Shown here: positions 1-8,319 of the stretch, piece by piece
Position numbering within the stretch: position 1 is the first letter of the stretch
Layout: each line of letters opens with the position of its first letter
DNA from: Denitratisoma sp.
GTDB taxonomy: Bacteria; Pseudomonadota; Gammaproteobacteria; Burkholderiales; Rhodocyclaceae
Direction of reading: 5' to 3'
Length of the DNA: 57,297 nt
Assembly (NCBI GenBank): GCA_032027165.1
Contig: JAVSMO010000001.1
Span: 3,070,707-3,128,003 of the forward strand
Notes under the pieces: generated by a model
The model's input: only the letters and a program-made list of their open reading frames with translations
What the model was told of the DNA's origin: nothing
Database searches by the model: none
Translations under genes and position numbers: made by a program

Positions 1-831
1 ACCCTCGGCCAGCGCCTGCTGCGCGACCTGGTGACGCCGGAGACCGCGTATATCGTCATCGACTCGCGCGAGAACTTCCAGAAGCTGACGGCCTTCGCGC
101 AGGAATACATGCCGCAGCTGATGCCGCTGTTCAAGCACTACACCGGCGAGCGGCCGCTGTTCGACCTGCACGGCGTCGAGGACGAAATCCAGAAGGCGCT
201 GGCGCGCCGCGTCGACCTCAAGTCCGGCGGCTACCTGATCATCGACCAGACCGAGGCGATGACCACCATCGACGTCAACACCGGCGGCTTCGTCGGCCTG
301 CGCAACTTCGACGACACCATCTTCAAGACCAACCTCGAGGCGGCGCAGACCATCGCGCGCCAGCTGCGGCTGCGCAACCTCGGCGGCATCATCATCCTCG
401 ACTTCATCGACATGGAGAGCGAGGAGCACAAGGCCGCCGTGCTGGCCGAACTCAACAAGGCGCTCTCGCGCGACCACACGCGCATGTCGGTGAACGGCTT
501 CACCGCGCTCGGTCTGGTCGAGATGACGAGGAAGCGCACGCGCGAGTCGCTCGCCCACGTGCTGTGCGAGCCCTGCCCGACCTGCGGCGGCCGCGGCGAG
601 GTGAAGACCGCGCGCACCATGTGCTACGAGGTGCTGCGCGAGCTGCTGCGCGAGGCGCGCCAGTTCAACGCCCGCGAGTACCGCGTGCTGGCCGCGCCCG
701 CCGTGATCGACCTCTTCCTCGAGGAGGAGTCCGGCTCGCTCGCCATGCTCTCCGACTTCATCGGCAAGCCGATTTCCCTGCAGGCGGAATCGGGCTACAC
801 TCAGGAGCAGTTCGACATCGTCCTGATGTGA
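1..831 (+). CDS. rng: Ribonuclease G, C-terminal part (5' end outside window)
   Basis: This is the 3' part of an RNase E/G family endoribonuclease, which matures 16S rRNA 5' ends and decays mRNA in the cytoplasm. The frame is open from base 1, so the N-terminal S1 domain lies upstream of the window. Visible are the catalytic-core segments with acidic metal ligands (TTIDVNTGGFVG, then IIILDFIDM) and the zinc-link motif CPTCGGRG near residue 195 of the visible part. The protein stops soon after this, without the long C-terminal scaffold of RNase E, which favours RNase G. The acyltransferase gene follows 15 bases later on the same strand. Confidence 0.93.
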   Translation, partial: TLGQRLLRDLVTPETAYIVIDSRENFQKLTAFAQEYMPQLMPLFKHYTGERPLFDLHGVEDEIQKALARRVDLKSGGYLIIDQTEAMTTIDVNTGGFVGLRNFDDTIFKTNLEAAQTIARQLRLRNLGGIIILDFIDMESEEHKAAVLAELNKALSRDHTRMSVNGFTALGLVEMTRKRTRESLAHVLCEPCPTCGGRGEVKTARTMCYEVLRELLREARQFNAREYRVLAAPAVIDLFLEEESGSLAMLSDFIGKPISLQAESGYTQEQFDIVLM

Positions 832-845
832 CGCCTGGAGGAGGC

Positions 846-2306
846 ATGGACGCCAGCATCAGTGTCCCGCTGTGGCTGTTCGTCATCCTGGCGCTGCTCG
901 CCGCCTGGGCCGCCGGCGTGCTGCTGCTGGCGCCGGGCATGCGCTGGTTCTTCCGCCGCCGCATCAACGCAGTCATCGAGGAGCTCAACACCCGCCTGAG
1001 GATCGAGCTGCCCTCGTTCAAGCTGACCCGGCGCGAGGTGCTGATCGACCGCCTCTTCCACGACCCGCGCATCCAGGCCGCCGCCGAGGCGCACGCGAAG
1101 GAGAGCGGCGAACCGCTCGTCGACGTGCGCCGCCGCATCGACCGCTACGCGCGCGAGATCGTGCCCTCCTTCAACGCCTACCTCTACTTCCGCATCGGCT
1201 ACTGGCTGGCGAAGAGCGTCGCGCGCAGCCTCTACCGCGTGCGCCTCGGCTACGCCGACGAGGCCGGCCTGGCGGCGGTGGACCCCAAGTCCACCGTGGT
1301 CTTCGTCATGAACCACCGCAGCAACATGGACTACGTGCTGGTGGCCTTCCTCGCCGCCGAGCAGGCGGCGCTGTCCTATGCCGTCGGCGAATGGGCGCGG
1401 GTGTGGCCGCTGCAGGCGCTGATCCGCTCGATGGGCGCCTTCTTCGTGCGGCGCAACTCCGGCGACCCGCTCTACCGCACCGTGCTGGCGCGCTACGTCA
1501 GCATGGCCACCGAGGCCGGCGTGCCGCAGGCGCTGTTTCCCGAGGGCGGCCTCACCGTCGACGGCGCCCTGCGGCAGCCGCGCTTCGGCCTGCTCGACTA
1601 CATGGTGAAGTCCTTCCGCCCGGACGGCGAGCGCGACCTGGTCTTCATTCCCGTCGGCCTCAACTACGACCGCGTGCTGGAGGACCGCAGCCAGCTGCTC
1701 AAGCTGGGCGAGCGGCGGCGGCGCGGCATGCTGGGCGCCGTGTCGACGACACTGACTTTCATTGCGCGCAACCTGTGGCAGATGCTGACCGGCAACTGGC
1801 ACCGCTTCGGCTACGCCTGCGTGAACTTCGGCAGCCCGGTTTCCATGCGGCGCTACGTCGCCCTGCACGGCGTGGATTTCCCCGCGCTCGACGACGAGGC
1901 CCGGCGACGCGAGGTCGAGGCACTGGGACGCTACCTGATGCGGGCCATCGGCGGGGTGATCCCGGTGGTGCCGGTGGCGCTGGTGGCCCAGGTGTTCGGC
2001 CGGGATGCCGCGCGGGCGCTGTCGGAACTGGAGATCAAGTCGGCGGCCTGCGACCTGCTGCGCGACTGGGAGGCGCACGGCGCCCACATCTACATCCCGC
2101 GCCACGACCGCGACTACGCCATCGGCGTCGGCCTGCGCATGCTGACCCTGCGCCGCATCGTCGAGGAACGCGACGGCCTCTTCCGCGCCGTGCCGGAGAA
2201 CCTGCCGGTGCTCGCCTACTACGCCAACTCCGTCGCCCATTTCGCCGGCGAGGTCGCACACGCGATCCCCGTCGAGCAGGCCGCCTCGGCGCCGGCCGTT
2301 TCCTGA
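846..2306 (+). CDS. Membrane-anchored glycerol-3-phosphate/lysophospholipid acyltransferase-like protein
   Basis: The 486-residue protein is probably an acyl transfer enzyme of phospholipid synthesis. A hydrophobic N-terminal segment (about residues 8-28) is followed by an arginine-rich stretch, as in a membrane anchor. The PlsC/PlsB acyltransferase motifs appear in order: NHRSNMDYV (the HX4D catalytic box, near residue 156), FFVRRNSGDPLYR, and FPEGGLT. The ATG at 846 follows a GGAGGAGG-like ribosome site. The frame stays open upstream into rng, but that part is a shadow. Length and motif style resemble PlsB-related proteins more than short PlsC enzymes. The exact acceptor cannot be read from sequence. 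Confidence 0.82.
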   Translation: MDASISVPLWLFVILALLAAWAAGVLLLAPGMRWFFRRRINAVIEELNTRLRIELPSFKLTRREVLIDRLFHDPRIQAAAEAHAKESGEPLVDVRRRIDRYAREIVPSFNAYLYFRIGYWLAKSVARSLYRVRLGYADEAGLAAVDPKSTVVFVMNHRSNMDYVLVAFLAAEQAALSYAVGEWARVWPLQALIRSMGAFFVRRNSGDPLYRTVLARYVSMATEAGVPQALFPEGGLTVDGALRQPRFGLLDYMVKSFRPDGERDLVFIPVGLNYDRVLEDRSQLLKLGERRRRGMLGAVSTTLTFIARNLWQMLTGNWHRFGYACVNFGSPVSMRRYVALHGVDFPALDDEARRREVEALGRYLMRAIGGVIPVVPVALVAQVFGRDAARALSELEIKSAACDLLRDWEAHGAHIYIPRHDRDYAIGVGLRMLTLRRIVEERDGLFRAVPENLPVLAYYANSVAHFAGEVAHAIPVEQAASAPAVS

Positions 2307-2307
2307 A

Positions 2308-3468
2308 TCAAAGATCCCGCGCGCTGAGGAAGCCGACGAAGATGTCGTCGCGGTGCGGCTCGTAGAAATTGCGGAAGGCCGGATCGAGCAGGCGGGCGGG
2401 CGTGGCGAAGGAGCCGCCGCGCACGACGCGGTGCGTGTGGAACCAGGGCTGCGAATAGTCCGCGTAGGCGTCCGGCGAAAAGCCGGCGTAGGGCGCGAAG
2501 GGGCTGGCCGTCCACAGCCAGGCATGGCCCCAGGGCAGGAAAGCCGCGTCGGCGCTCCGCGTTGCGCACTCCCACTCGGCCTCCGTCGGCAGGCGCCGGC
2601 CGGCGCGGCGGCACCAGGCCTCGGCCTCGAAGGCGCTGACGTGGAGCACCGGCTCCTCCGGCGCGAGCGGCTGCCAGGCGTCGAAGACGCGCCGCTCCCA
2701 GCCGTGCGCGCCGCGGCGCCAGTAGCGCGGCGCGCGGCGGCCGGTCTCGGCCAGCCACTGCCGGCCTGCCTCGCTCCACCATTCCGCCCGCTCGTAGCCG
2801 CCGTCCTCGACGAAGGCCAGGTAATCCTCGTTGCTCACCGGCCGCGCGTCGATGGCGAAGGGCGCCAGTTCCACCGTGTGCGCCCACTTCTCGTTGTCGA
2901 AGACGAAGCCGGCGTCGCGGCGGCTGCCGACCTCGGTCCCGCCGCCGGGGAAGGACAGCTCCTCGCCGGGGGGCAGGGACGGCGGGCCGCGGCGCGTGCG
3001 CACCTTCGCGGACGGCGCCAGGCCGAGCGTCTGCAGCGTGTAGTACAGCGCCTCGCAGTGCATGTCCTCGTGGTACAGCGCCAGCTGGAAGAAATACGGA
3101 TCGGCGCCCTCCCTGTCGAGCGCGGCGTGGCAGGCGTCGAGCACGCCGGCCAGGTAGCCGCGCGTCGCCGCCAGGCTGGGCAGGTCGAGCGTCCAGCGCG
3201 CCTCGTGGGCGACGCGGCTCGAGTCGTACCAGCGGTCGGGGTCGTGCAGGAAGCGCGAATGGGTGAAGCCGTGGTTCCGGCGGCGCAGGCACCAGCGCTC
3301 GGCGAACCAGGCGACGTGGCCGACCTCCCAGCGCGGCGGGTTGATGATCTTCAGGTAGGGCACCGACTGCCACAGCGCCGGCGGCAAGTCGGCGTAGATC
3401 GCCAGCAGGCGCGCGCGGCTCTCGTCGAGCGCGGCATGCAGCGCGGCTTTCGAGAGCTGCCGGCTCAT
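2308..3468 (-). CDS. EgtB/SenA-type sulfoxide (or selenoxide) synthase
   Basis: The 386-residue protein is predicted to be a non-heme iron enzyme that joins a sulfur (or selenium) donor to hercynine. It has an N-terminal DinB-like domain with putative iron-binding histidines (GHVAWF near residue 51, and HEDMH near residue 142) and a C-terminal formylglycine-generating-enzyme fold (RRLPTEAEWE, VVRGGSF, NFYEPHRDDIFVGF). The N-terminal motifs lack the HLAHTTWFFE and HEQQHQ patterns I recall for common proteobacterial EgtB. They look closer to what I remember of SenA, the selenoneine synthase. It overlaps the upstream egtD by 4 bases (ATGA), so the two are translationally coupled. No egtA, egtC or senB is in the window. 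Confidence 0.82.
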   Translation of the reverse strand: MSRQLSKAALHAALDESRARLLAIYADLPPALWQSVPYLKIINPPRWEVGHVAWFAERWCLRRRNHGFTHSRFLHDPDRWYDSSRVAHEARWTLDLPSLAATRGYLAGVLDACHAALDREGADPYFFQLALYHEDMHCEALYYTLQTLGLAPSAKVRTRRGPPSLPPGEELSFPGGGTEVGSRRDAGFVFDNEKWAHTVELAPFAIDARPVSNEDYLAFVEDGGYERAEWWSEAGRQWLAETGRRAPRYWRRGAHGWERRVFDAWQPLAPEEPVLHVSAFEAEAWCRRAGRRLPTEAEWECATRSADAAFLPWGHAWLWTASPFAPYAGFSPDAYADYSQPWFHTHRVVRGGSFATPARLLDPAFRNFYEPHRDDIFVGFLSARDL

Positions 3469-4460
3469 GCCGGCTCCGCCAAAAACAGCGCGAAGCCGCC
3501 TGCTTCGTCCAGCCACCGGCGCTGCTTCGGCAGGCCGGCTTCTTCGAGCAGCACGGCGAACCCTTCCGGCGTCCACTTGTACGAATCCTCGGTGTGGATG
3601 CGTTCGCCGGCGGCGAAGCGGCGCATCTGTCCGGCCAGCTTCACGGCCACCTCGCGGCGCGCTTCCAGGTGCATCTCGACGCGGCTCGTCGCGGCGTCGA
3701 AGAAGGCGACGTGGCGCCAGTCGGCGACGTCGAAATCCGCCGGCAGCAGGCGGTTCGCATGGTTCAGCACGTTCAGGTTGAAGGCGGCGGTGACGCCCAG
3801 CGCATCGTCGTAGGCGGCGTCGAGCACGGCCTTGTCCTTGACGAGGTCGACGCCGATCAGCAGGGCGCCGCCGGGAGCGGTCGCGCTGCAGGCGCGGGCG
3901 ATGCGCGCCAGGAAGCCGCGCGCCGCGGCGGGCGAGAAATTGCCGATGGACGAGCCGGGGTAGAACCACAGCCGCGGCGCGGCGGCCGGCGCCAGCAGGT
4001 CTTCCGGCAGGTCGAGGCTGTGCGTGAAGTCGATTGCCGCGCCGGCGATCGGCAGGCCGGGGAAGCGCTGGCGCAGGCGGCCGAGCGCCTCGCGCAGGAA
4101 ATCCGCCGAGATGTCGAGCGCCGCGTAGCCGGCCGGTGCCAGCAGCGGAAACAGGCCGGCCGCCTTGCCGCAGTCGCCGGCGCCGAGGTCGATCAGCAGC
4201 CGGCCGCGCCCCGCCGCATCGGCGATCTCCCCGCCCCGCTCGGCGAACAGGCGCGCCTCGCTGCGCGTCAGGGCGTACTCGGGCAGGCAGCAGATTGCCG
4301 CGAACAGGCGCGAACCGAGCGCGTCGTAGAAGTATTTCGGCGGGATCGCGGCGCGTACGGCGAGCAGGCCGGCCAGCAGCTCGGCTGCCGCATCCCCGCC
4401 GCCGCGCCGCAGGTCGGCGAAGCGGAAGGGCTGGAGGCGGTCGGGTCCGGGACTGTCCAT
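3465..4460 (-). CDS. egtD: L-histidine N-alpha-methyltransferase
   Basis: The 331-residue enzyme is predicted to trimethylate histidine to hercynine using S-adenosylmethionine, the first step of ergothioneine or selenoneine synthesis. The EgtD family pattern is clear: PPKYFYDALGSRLF near the N-terminus, LPEYALTRSEA, the SAM-binding LIDLGAGDCGK, FYPGSSIGNF, and the C-terminal ERIHTEDSYKW. The start at 4460 gives the usual family length of about 320-330 residues. It is the first gene of a two-gene unit with the EgtB/SenA-like gene. Confidence 0.9.
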   Translation of the reverse strand: MDSPGPDRLQPFRFADLRRGGGDAAAELLAGLLAVRAAIPPKYFYDALGSRLFAAICCLPEYALTRSEARLFAERGGEIADAAGRGRLLIDLGAGDCGKAAGLFPLLAPAGYAALDISADFLREALGRLRQRFPGLPIAGAAIDFTHSLDLPEDLLAPAAAPRLWFYPGSSIGNFSPAAARGFLARIARACSATAPGGALLIGVDLVKDKAVLDAAYDDALGVTAAFNLNVLNHANRLLPADFDVADWRHVAFFDAATSRVEMHLEARREVAVKLAGQMRRFAAGERIHTEDSYKWTPEGFAVLLEEAGLPKQRRWLDEAGGFALFLAEPA

Positions 4461-4492
4461 CCGCTCAGGATAAACCGTCCCCTGCCGGAGCG

Positions 4493-5071
4493 CTATTTCT
4501 TCGGCAGCCTGCCGAGCAGGTAGAACTCGTCGTTCGGCCGCATGTTCGTCAGGTTGGCCATGCGGTTGGAGAGGCCGAAGAAGGCCGAGATGCCGCCGAT
4601 GTCCCAGATGTCCTCGTCCGTGAAGCCGTGGCCGCGCAGCGTCTCGAAGTCCGTGTCGTTGATCTCGCCCGAGCGCAGGCAGACCTTCATGGCGAAATCC
4701 AGCATCGCCTTCTGCTTCGGCGTGATGTCGGCCTTGCGGTAGTTCACCGCCACCTGGTCGGCGACGAGCGGGTTCCTGGCGCGGATGCGCAGGATCGCCC
4801 CGTGCGCCACCACGCAGTACTGGCACTGGTTGGCGTTCGACGTGGCGACGACGATCATCTCGCGCTCGGCCTTGCTGAGGCCGCCTTCCTTCTCCATCAG
4901 CGCATCGTGGTAGGCGAAGAAGGCGCGGAACTCGTCCGGCCGGTGCGCCAGCGCGAGGAAGACGTTCGGCACGAAGCCGGACTTTTCCTGCACCGCCAGG
5001 ATGCGGGTGCGGATGTCCTCGGGGATGTCCTTCAGTTCGGGCACGGGGTAGCGGCTGATCGGAGCGCTCAT
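4493..5071 (-). CDS. Peroxidase-related carboxymuconolactone decarboxylase/AhpD-fold protein
   Basis: The 192-residue cytoplasmic protein has the AhpD fold. The redox motif CQYCVVAHG (CxxC followed by His) is the catalytic signature of alkylhydroperoxidase-like members. The surrounding ERE and DFAMKV stretches match the 'peroxidase-related enzyme' subfamily of about 190 residues. It probably reduces an organic peroxide, but the substrate is unknown. The ATG at 5071 faces the divergent dienelactone hydrolase gene across 85 bases. The 32-base gap to egtD on the same strand would allow co-transcription with the ergothioneine-type genes. Confidence 0.85.
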   Translation of the reverse strand: MSAPISRYPVPELKDIPEDIRTRILAVQEKSGFVPNVFLALAHRPDEFRAFFAYHDALMEKEGGLSKAEREMIVVATSNANQCQYCVVAHGAILRIRARNPLVADQVAVNYRKADITPKQKAMLDFAMKVCLRSGEINDTDFETLRGHGFTDEDIWDIGGISAFFGLSNRMANLTNMRPNDEFYLLGRLPKK

Positions 5072-5087
5072 GACTGTTCCTTTAGGC

Positions 5088-5116
5088 TTGAAGAATTCGG
5101 CGGATCGCGGTATTTT
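5088..5116 (+). promoter_or_regulatory. Candidate sigma-70 promoter for the dienelactone hydrolase gene
   Basis: TTGAAG at 5088-5093 and TATTTT at 5111-5116 are separated by 17 bases and lie 41 bases upstream of the hydrolase ATG. The region is more AT-rich than its surroundings. The assignment rests on pattern only. Confidence 0.45.
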
Positions 5117-5156
5117 AACGTCTCGCCGCACCCCGCCCCGACAGGAACACACAAAC

Positions 5157-6029
5157 ATGAGCGGACAAACAGCCGCCGACTTCGACAGCCTCGTCCCCGA
5201 AATTCCCTTCAGCCGCCGCGGCTTCCTCGTCACCGCGCTCGGCGCCGGCTTCGCGCTGGCCGTGCAGCCGGTGATGGCGCAGACCGCGATCACGACCGAC
5301 ACGCAGGGCCTCGTCGCCGGCGAGGTCAAGGTCAAGGTTCACGACGGCGAGATGGTCGCCTACCGCGCCCAGCCGGCCTCGGGCGGCAACTTCCCGGTGA
5401 TCCTCGTCGTCTCCGAGATCTTCGGCGTGCACGAATACATCGCCGACACCTGCCGGCGCCTCGCCAAGCTCGGCTACCAGGCCATCGCGCCGGAGCTCTT
5501 CGCCCGCCACGGCGACCCGCGCAAGCTCGGCAACATTCAGGAGATCCTCACCGGCATCGTCGCCAAGGTGCCCGACGCGCAGGTGATGAGCGACCTCGAC
5601 GCCTGCGTCGCCTGGGCGAAAGTCAGCGGCGGCGACACGGCGCGCCTCGGCATCACCGGCTTCTGCTGGGGCGGCCGCATCGTCTGGCTGTACGCCGCGC
5701 ACAACCCGCAGGTGAAGGCCGGCGTCGCCTGGTACGGCCGCCTGGTCGGCCAGGCGGGTGCGCTCACGCCGAAGCACCCGATGGACCTCGCCGCCGGCCT
5801 CAAGGCGCCGGTGCTCGGCCTCTACGGCGGCGCCGACGCGGGCATTCCGCTCGACACCGTCTGGGACATGCAGGACAGGCTGAAGGCCGCCGGCGGCAAG
5901 TCGATGATCCACGTCTACGACGACGCGCCGCACGCCTTCCATGCCGACTACCGGCCGAGCTACCGCAAGGAGCATGCCGAGGACGGCTGGAAGCGCATGC
6001 GCGAGTGGTTCCGCACGTACGGCGTCTGA
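5157..6029 (+). CDS. Exported dienelactone hydrolase family protein (Tat signal)
   Basis: The 290-residue alpha/beta hydrolase belongs to the dienelactone hydrolase (carboxymethylenebutenolidase) family. The N-terminal region holds a twin-arginine motif (SRRGFL at about residues 20-25), a hydrophobic stretch and an AQ cleavage site, so Tat export to the periplasm is likely. The nucleophile elbow GFCWGGR carries the cysteine typical of the family. The catalytic Asp and His are plausibly in the GGADAGIP and DDAPHAFH segments. The family opens lactone rings in chlorocatechol degradation, but export and the absence of pathway neighbours argue for a different ester or lactone substrate. Confidence 0.85.
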   Translation: MSGQTAADFDSLVPEIPFSRRGFLVTALGAGFALAVQPVMAQTAITTDTQGLVAGEVKVKVHDGEMVAYRAQPASGGNFPVILVVSEIFGVHEYIADTCRRLAKLGYQAIAPELFARHGDPRKLGNIQEILTGIVAKVPDAQVMSDLDACVAWAKVSGGDTARLGITGFCWGGRIVWLYAAHNPQVKAGVAWYGRLVGQAGALTPKHPMDLAAGLKAPVLGLYGGADAGIPLDTVWDMQDRLKAAGGKSMIHVYDDAPHAFHADYRPSYRKEHAEDGWKRMREWFRTYGV

Positions 6030-6107
6030 GCGTCGGGACCGGCGCGGGCGCGGTAAGATGGCGCGTCCCAACCATGGCGCCGCGCAGGCGCCGAAGCGAG
6101 CCGGCCC

Positions 6108-6863
6108 ATGCACCCTCTCGAAGGACTGATTGCCGACCTCGGCACGGCGGGCTTCCGCGAGCGCCTCTATGGCGCCCTCGACGGCCTTGCCCCGACCGAC
6201 CACGTTTCCCTGCTGCGCTACGGCAGCGACGGATGCATCCGTCTGGTGTGCACGGCGTCGCGGCCGCGCTGGCGCTTCGCCCAGGAGGCCCAGCGCGCCT
6301 ACCTCGACCGCTTCCATGCCCTCGATCCCAACCGCGAGGCGCTTACGCGTCCGCCCGCCGGCGCCCTGGTGCGCCGCCTGCGCCGCGAACAGGTGCCGGG
6401 GGCCGACTACCGCCATTACTGCTACGACGCCGCGCGGCTGGTCGACCGCCTCAGCGTGCTGTGCGCCGACGCCGGCGGCGGCTACGCGCTCAACCTCTAC
6501 CGCAACCGCGAGCACGGCCCCTTCACCGACGGCGAGGCGGCAAGGGTGCAGGAGCACGCCTCCCTGCTGGCCGCCTGCTGCGTCAAGCACGACCGCCTGC
6601 AGGCGCAGGCGGCCGGCGCCGGATCCGCCGGCCGCGTCGATGCCCTCGGCGCCCGCCTCATGCAGCTGCAGCGCGGCCTGAGCCGCCGCGAACTCGCCGT
6701 CGCCGCGCGCGTGCTGTCCGGAATGACCTCGGAGGGCATCGCCGCCGACCTCGGCATCGGCCTGCAGAGCGTGCTTACCTATCGCAAGCGCGCCTACGCC
6801 AAGCTCGGCGTGTGCGGCCAGCGCGAGCTGTTCTCCCTCGCCCTGCTGCCGCAGGGGCACTGA
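6108..6863 (+). CDS. LuxR-family transcriptional regulator (solo)
   Basis: The 251-residue protein has a variable N-terminal sensing region of about 180 residues, with no clear acyl-homoserine-lactone binding signature that I can identify. It ends in a C-terminal LuxR-type helix-turn-helix (LSRRELAVAARVLSGMTSEGIA, then ADLGIGLQSVLTYRKRAYAKL). It has no receiver domain and no luxI-like gene nearby, so it is a LuxR solo with unknown ligand. The nitroreductase gene follows on the same strand after 78 bases and is a plausible target. Confidence 0.8.
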   Translation: MHPLEGLIADLGTAGFRERLYGALDGLAPTDHVSLLRYGSDGCIRLVCTASRPRWRFAQEAQRAYLDRFHALDPNREALTRPPAGALVRRLRREQVPGADYRHYCYDAARLVDRLSVLCADAGGGYALNLYRNREHGPFTDGEAARVQEHASLLAACCVKHDRLQAQAAGAGSAGRVDALGARLMQLQRGLSRRELAVAARVLSGMTSEGIAADLGIGLQSVLTYRKRAYAKLGVCGQRELFSLALLPQGH

Positions 6864-6941
6864 ATGTCCCTATCGCGGGGGACGGCGCACCCGCCCCCGC
6901 GCGGGTAAGCTGGCGGCGAACCTGTTCCGGAGGATGCCCGC

Positions 6942-7763
6942 ATGAACGAACCCCTCGCCGGCCTCGACTACGAGGCGCTGATGGAAGTGGTGCGCCGCCG
7001 CCGCAGCGTGCGCGCCTTCGAGAAGGGCCGCCACGTCGGCCGCGACGTGCTGGAGAAGATCGTCGACTGCGGCCGCTGGGCGCCGAGCGGCGCCAACTCG
7101 CAGCCGTGGGACTTCATCGTCGTCGACGATCCCGCCATGAAGGAGCAGGTCTTCGAGGTCTTCATGCGCCAGTCGCAGCGCCTGATCGACCACGCCAAGG
7201 GCTTCCCGGCGGTGAAGAAGACCTACATGGCGCACACCGTGGCGATCGTCGTCGTCGTCGGCGACCCGCGCTGGAAGGCCTGCTTCCCGCAGGGCACCTC
7301 GCCGGAGTTCGTCGAGGAGTACGCCGCCAACAACGAGAAGATCCACCTCGTCTCGCTCGGCGCCGCCATCCAGAACCTGCAGCTCGGCGTCACCGCCATG
7401 GGCCTCACCTCGGCCTGGCTCTCCGGCGGCGGCGAGGCCACCACCAACCGCGAACTGTCGGCGCTGCTCGGCTATCCCGCGTTCATGGAGGCGGTCGGCA
7501 CCATCCCCATCGGCTATCCGCAGAGGGACGTCTCGCTGCGCTACCGGCGGCCGCTGCCGCAGGTGCTGCACTGGAACCGCTACCAGCCGGAGAAGTTCCG
7601 CCCGCAGGCGCAGATCGACTACTACGTCGAGCGCCTGCGCCCCTTCGCCATGTACCGCGGCGTCGAGAAGATGGAGGACTGGGAGGACTGCGACGAGAAG
7701 CTCGGCCCGTGGAAGGACGCCTTCACCACGGCGGCGCCGAACCCCTCCGGCAAGCTGGAGTAA
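6942..7763 (+). CDS. Nitroreductase family flavoprotein
   Basis: The 273-residue protein is an FMN-dependent oxidoreductase. Its N-terminus shows the family FMN-phosphate motif RRRRSVRAF and the WAPSGANSQPWDF segment. A later GLTSAWLSGGGE stretch corresponds to the second FMN-contact region. The C-terminal 60 residues (after YPQRDVSLRYRRPLP) extend beyond a minimal nitroreductase. A ribosome site (CCGGAGGA) precedes the ATG. The substrate may be a nitro compound, quinone or flavin, and cannot be decided here. Confidence 0.88.
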   Translation: MNEPLAGLDYEALMEVVRRRRSVRAFEKGRHVGRDVLEKIVDCGRWAPSGANSQPWDFIVVDDPAMKEQVFEVFMRQSQRLIDHAKGFPAVKKTYMAHTVAIVVVVGDPRWKACFPQGTSPEFVEEYAANNEKIHLVSLGAAIQNLQLGVTAMGLTSAWLSGGGEATTNRELSALLGYPAFMEAVGTIPIGYPQRDVSLRYRRPLPQVLHWNRYQPEKFRPQAQIDYYVERLRPFAMYRGVEKMEDWEDCDEKLGPWKDAFTTAAPNPSGKLE

Positions 7764-7767
7764 TCCT

Positions 7768-8319
7768 CTACGGCGCCGGCAGGCGCCCCACCACCACCAC
7801 CTTGCCGCCCTCGCCGCGCACGACGATGATCTCCGCCGTCGACGGCGAGACGCCCGTCAGGGCGCGGATGTTGAAGTTGTGCGTCACCAGCGCGACGTTC
7901 TGCGGCGGCCGCACGGTTGCGATCAGCGCCGCCACGGCGCGCGTGCGCTCGGCCTCGCGGTCGGGGTCCTTGTGCAGCGAGTTGAGCGCCTCCCACGGCA
8001 CCGGCGGATGGCCGAAGGCCAGCTCGGCCGTCTCCAGCGTGCGGCACCACTGCGAGGCGCGCACCTCGCTCACGGCCACCGCGCGCCATTTCAGGGCGCG
8101 GCCGACGCGGCGCGCCTCCTCGCGCCCCGCCTCCGACAGGTTGCGCTGCGTCCTGCAGTCGCCGAGGAAGAAGTTCGGCGGGTCGCCCAGTCCCGGCTCG
8201 GTGGCGGCGTGGCGGATCAGCAGCACGTTGCCGCCGGCCTTCAGCTGCGCCCAGACGGCGTCGTCGGCGCGGGCGAGGGGGGCGAGCGCGAGCAGCGCGG
8301 CGAGGAACAGGCGTTTCAT
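7768..8319 (-). CDS. Exported histidine phosphatase family protein
   Basis: The 183-residue protein has an N-terminal signal peptide (MKRLFLAALLALAPLARA) and the phosphoglycerate-mutase-like histidine phosphatase motif LIRHAATE, in which the usual RHG is RHA. The second histidine is in the ALVTHNFNI segment. The family hydrolyses phosphate monoesters, and the exported short form has no assigned substrate. Its start overlaps the stop of the upstream beta-propeller gene by 4 bases, so the two are probably co-translated exported proteins. Confidence 0.83.
   Translation of the reverse strand: MKRLFLAALLALAPLARADDAVWAQLKAGGNVLLIRHAATEPGLGDPPNFFLGDCRTQRNLSEAGREEARRVGRALKWRAVAVSEVRASQWCRTLETAELAFGHPPVPWEALNSLHKDPDREAERTRAVAALIATVRPPQNVALVTHNFNIRALTGVSPSTAEIIVVRGEGGKVVVVGRLPAP

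Noticed and set aside
6108..6863. Quorum-sensing receptor with a local synthase
   Set aside because: No acyl-homoserine-lactone synthase gene is present nearby, and the N-terminal region does not show a recognisable autoinducer-binding signature.
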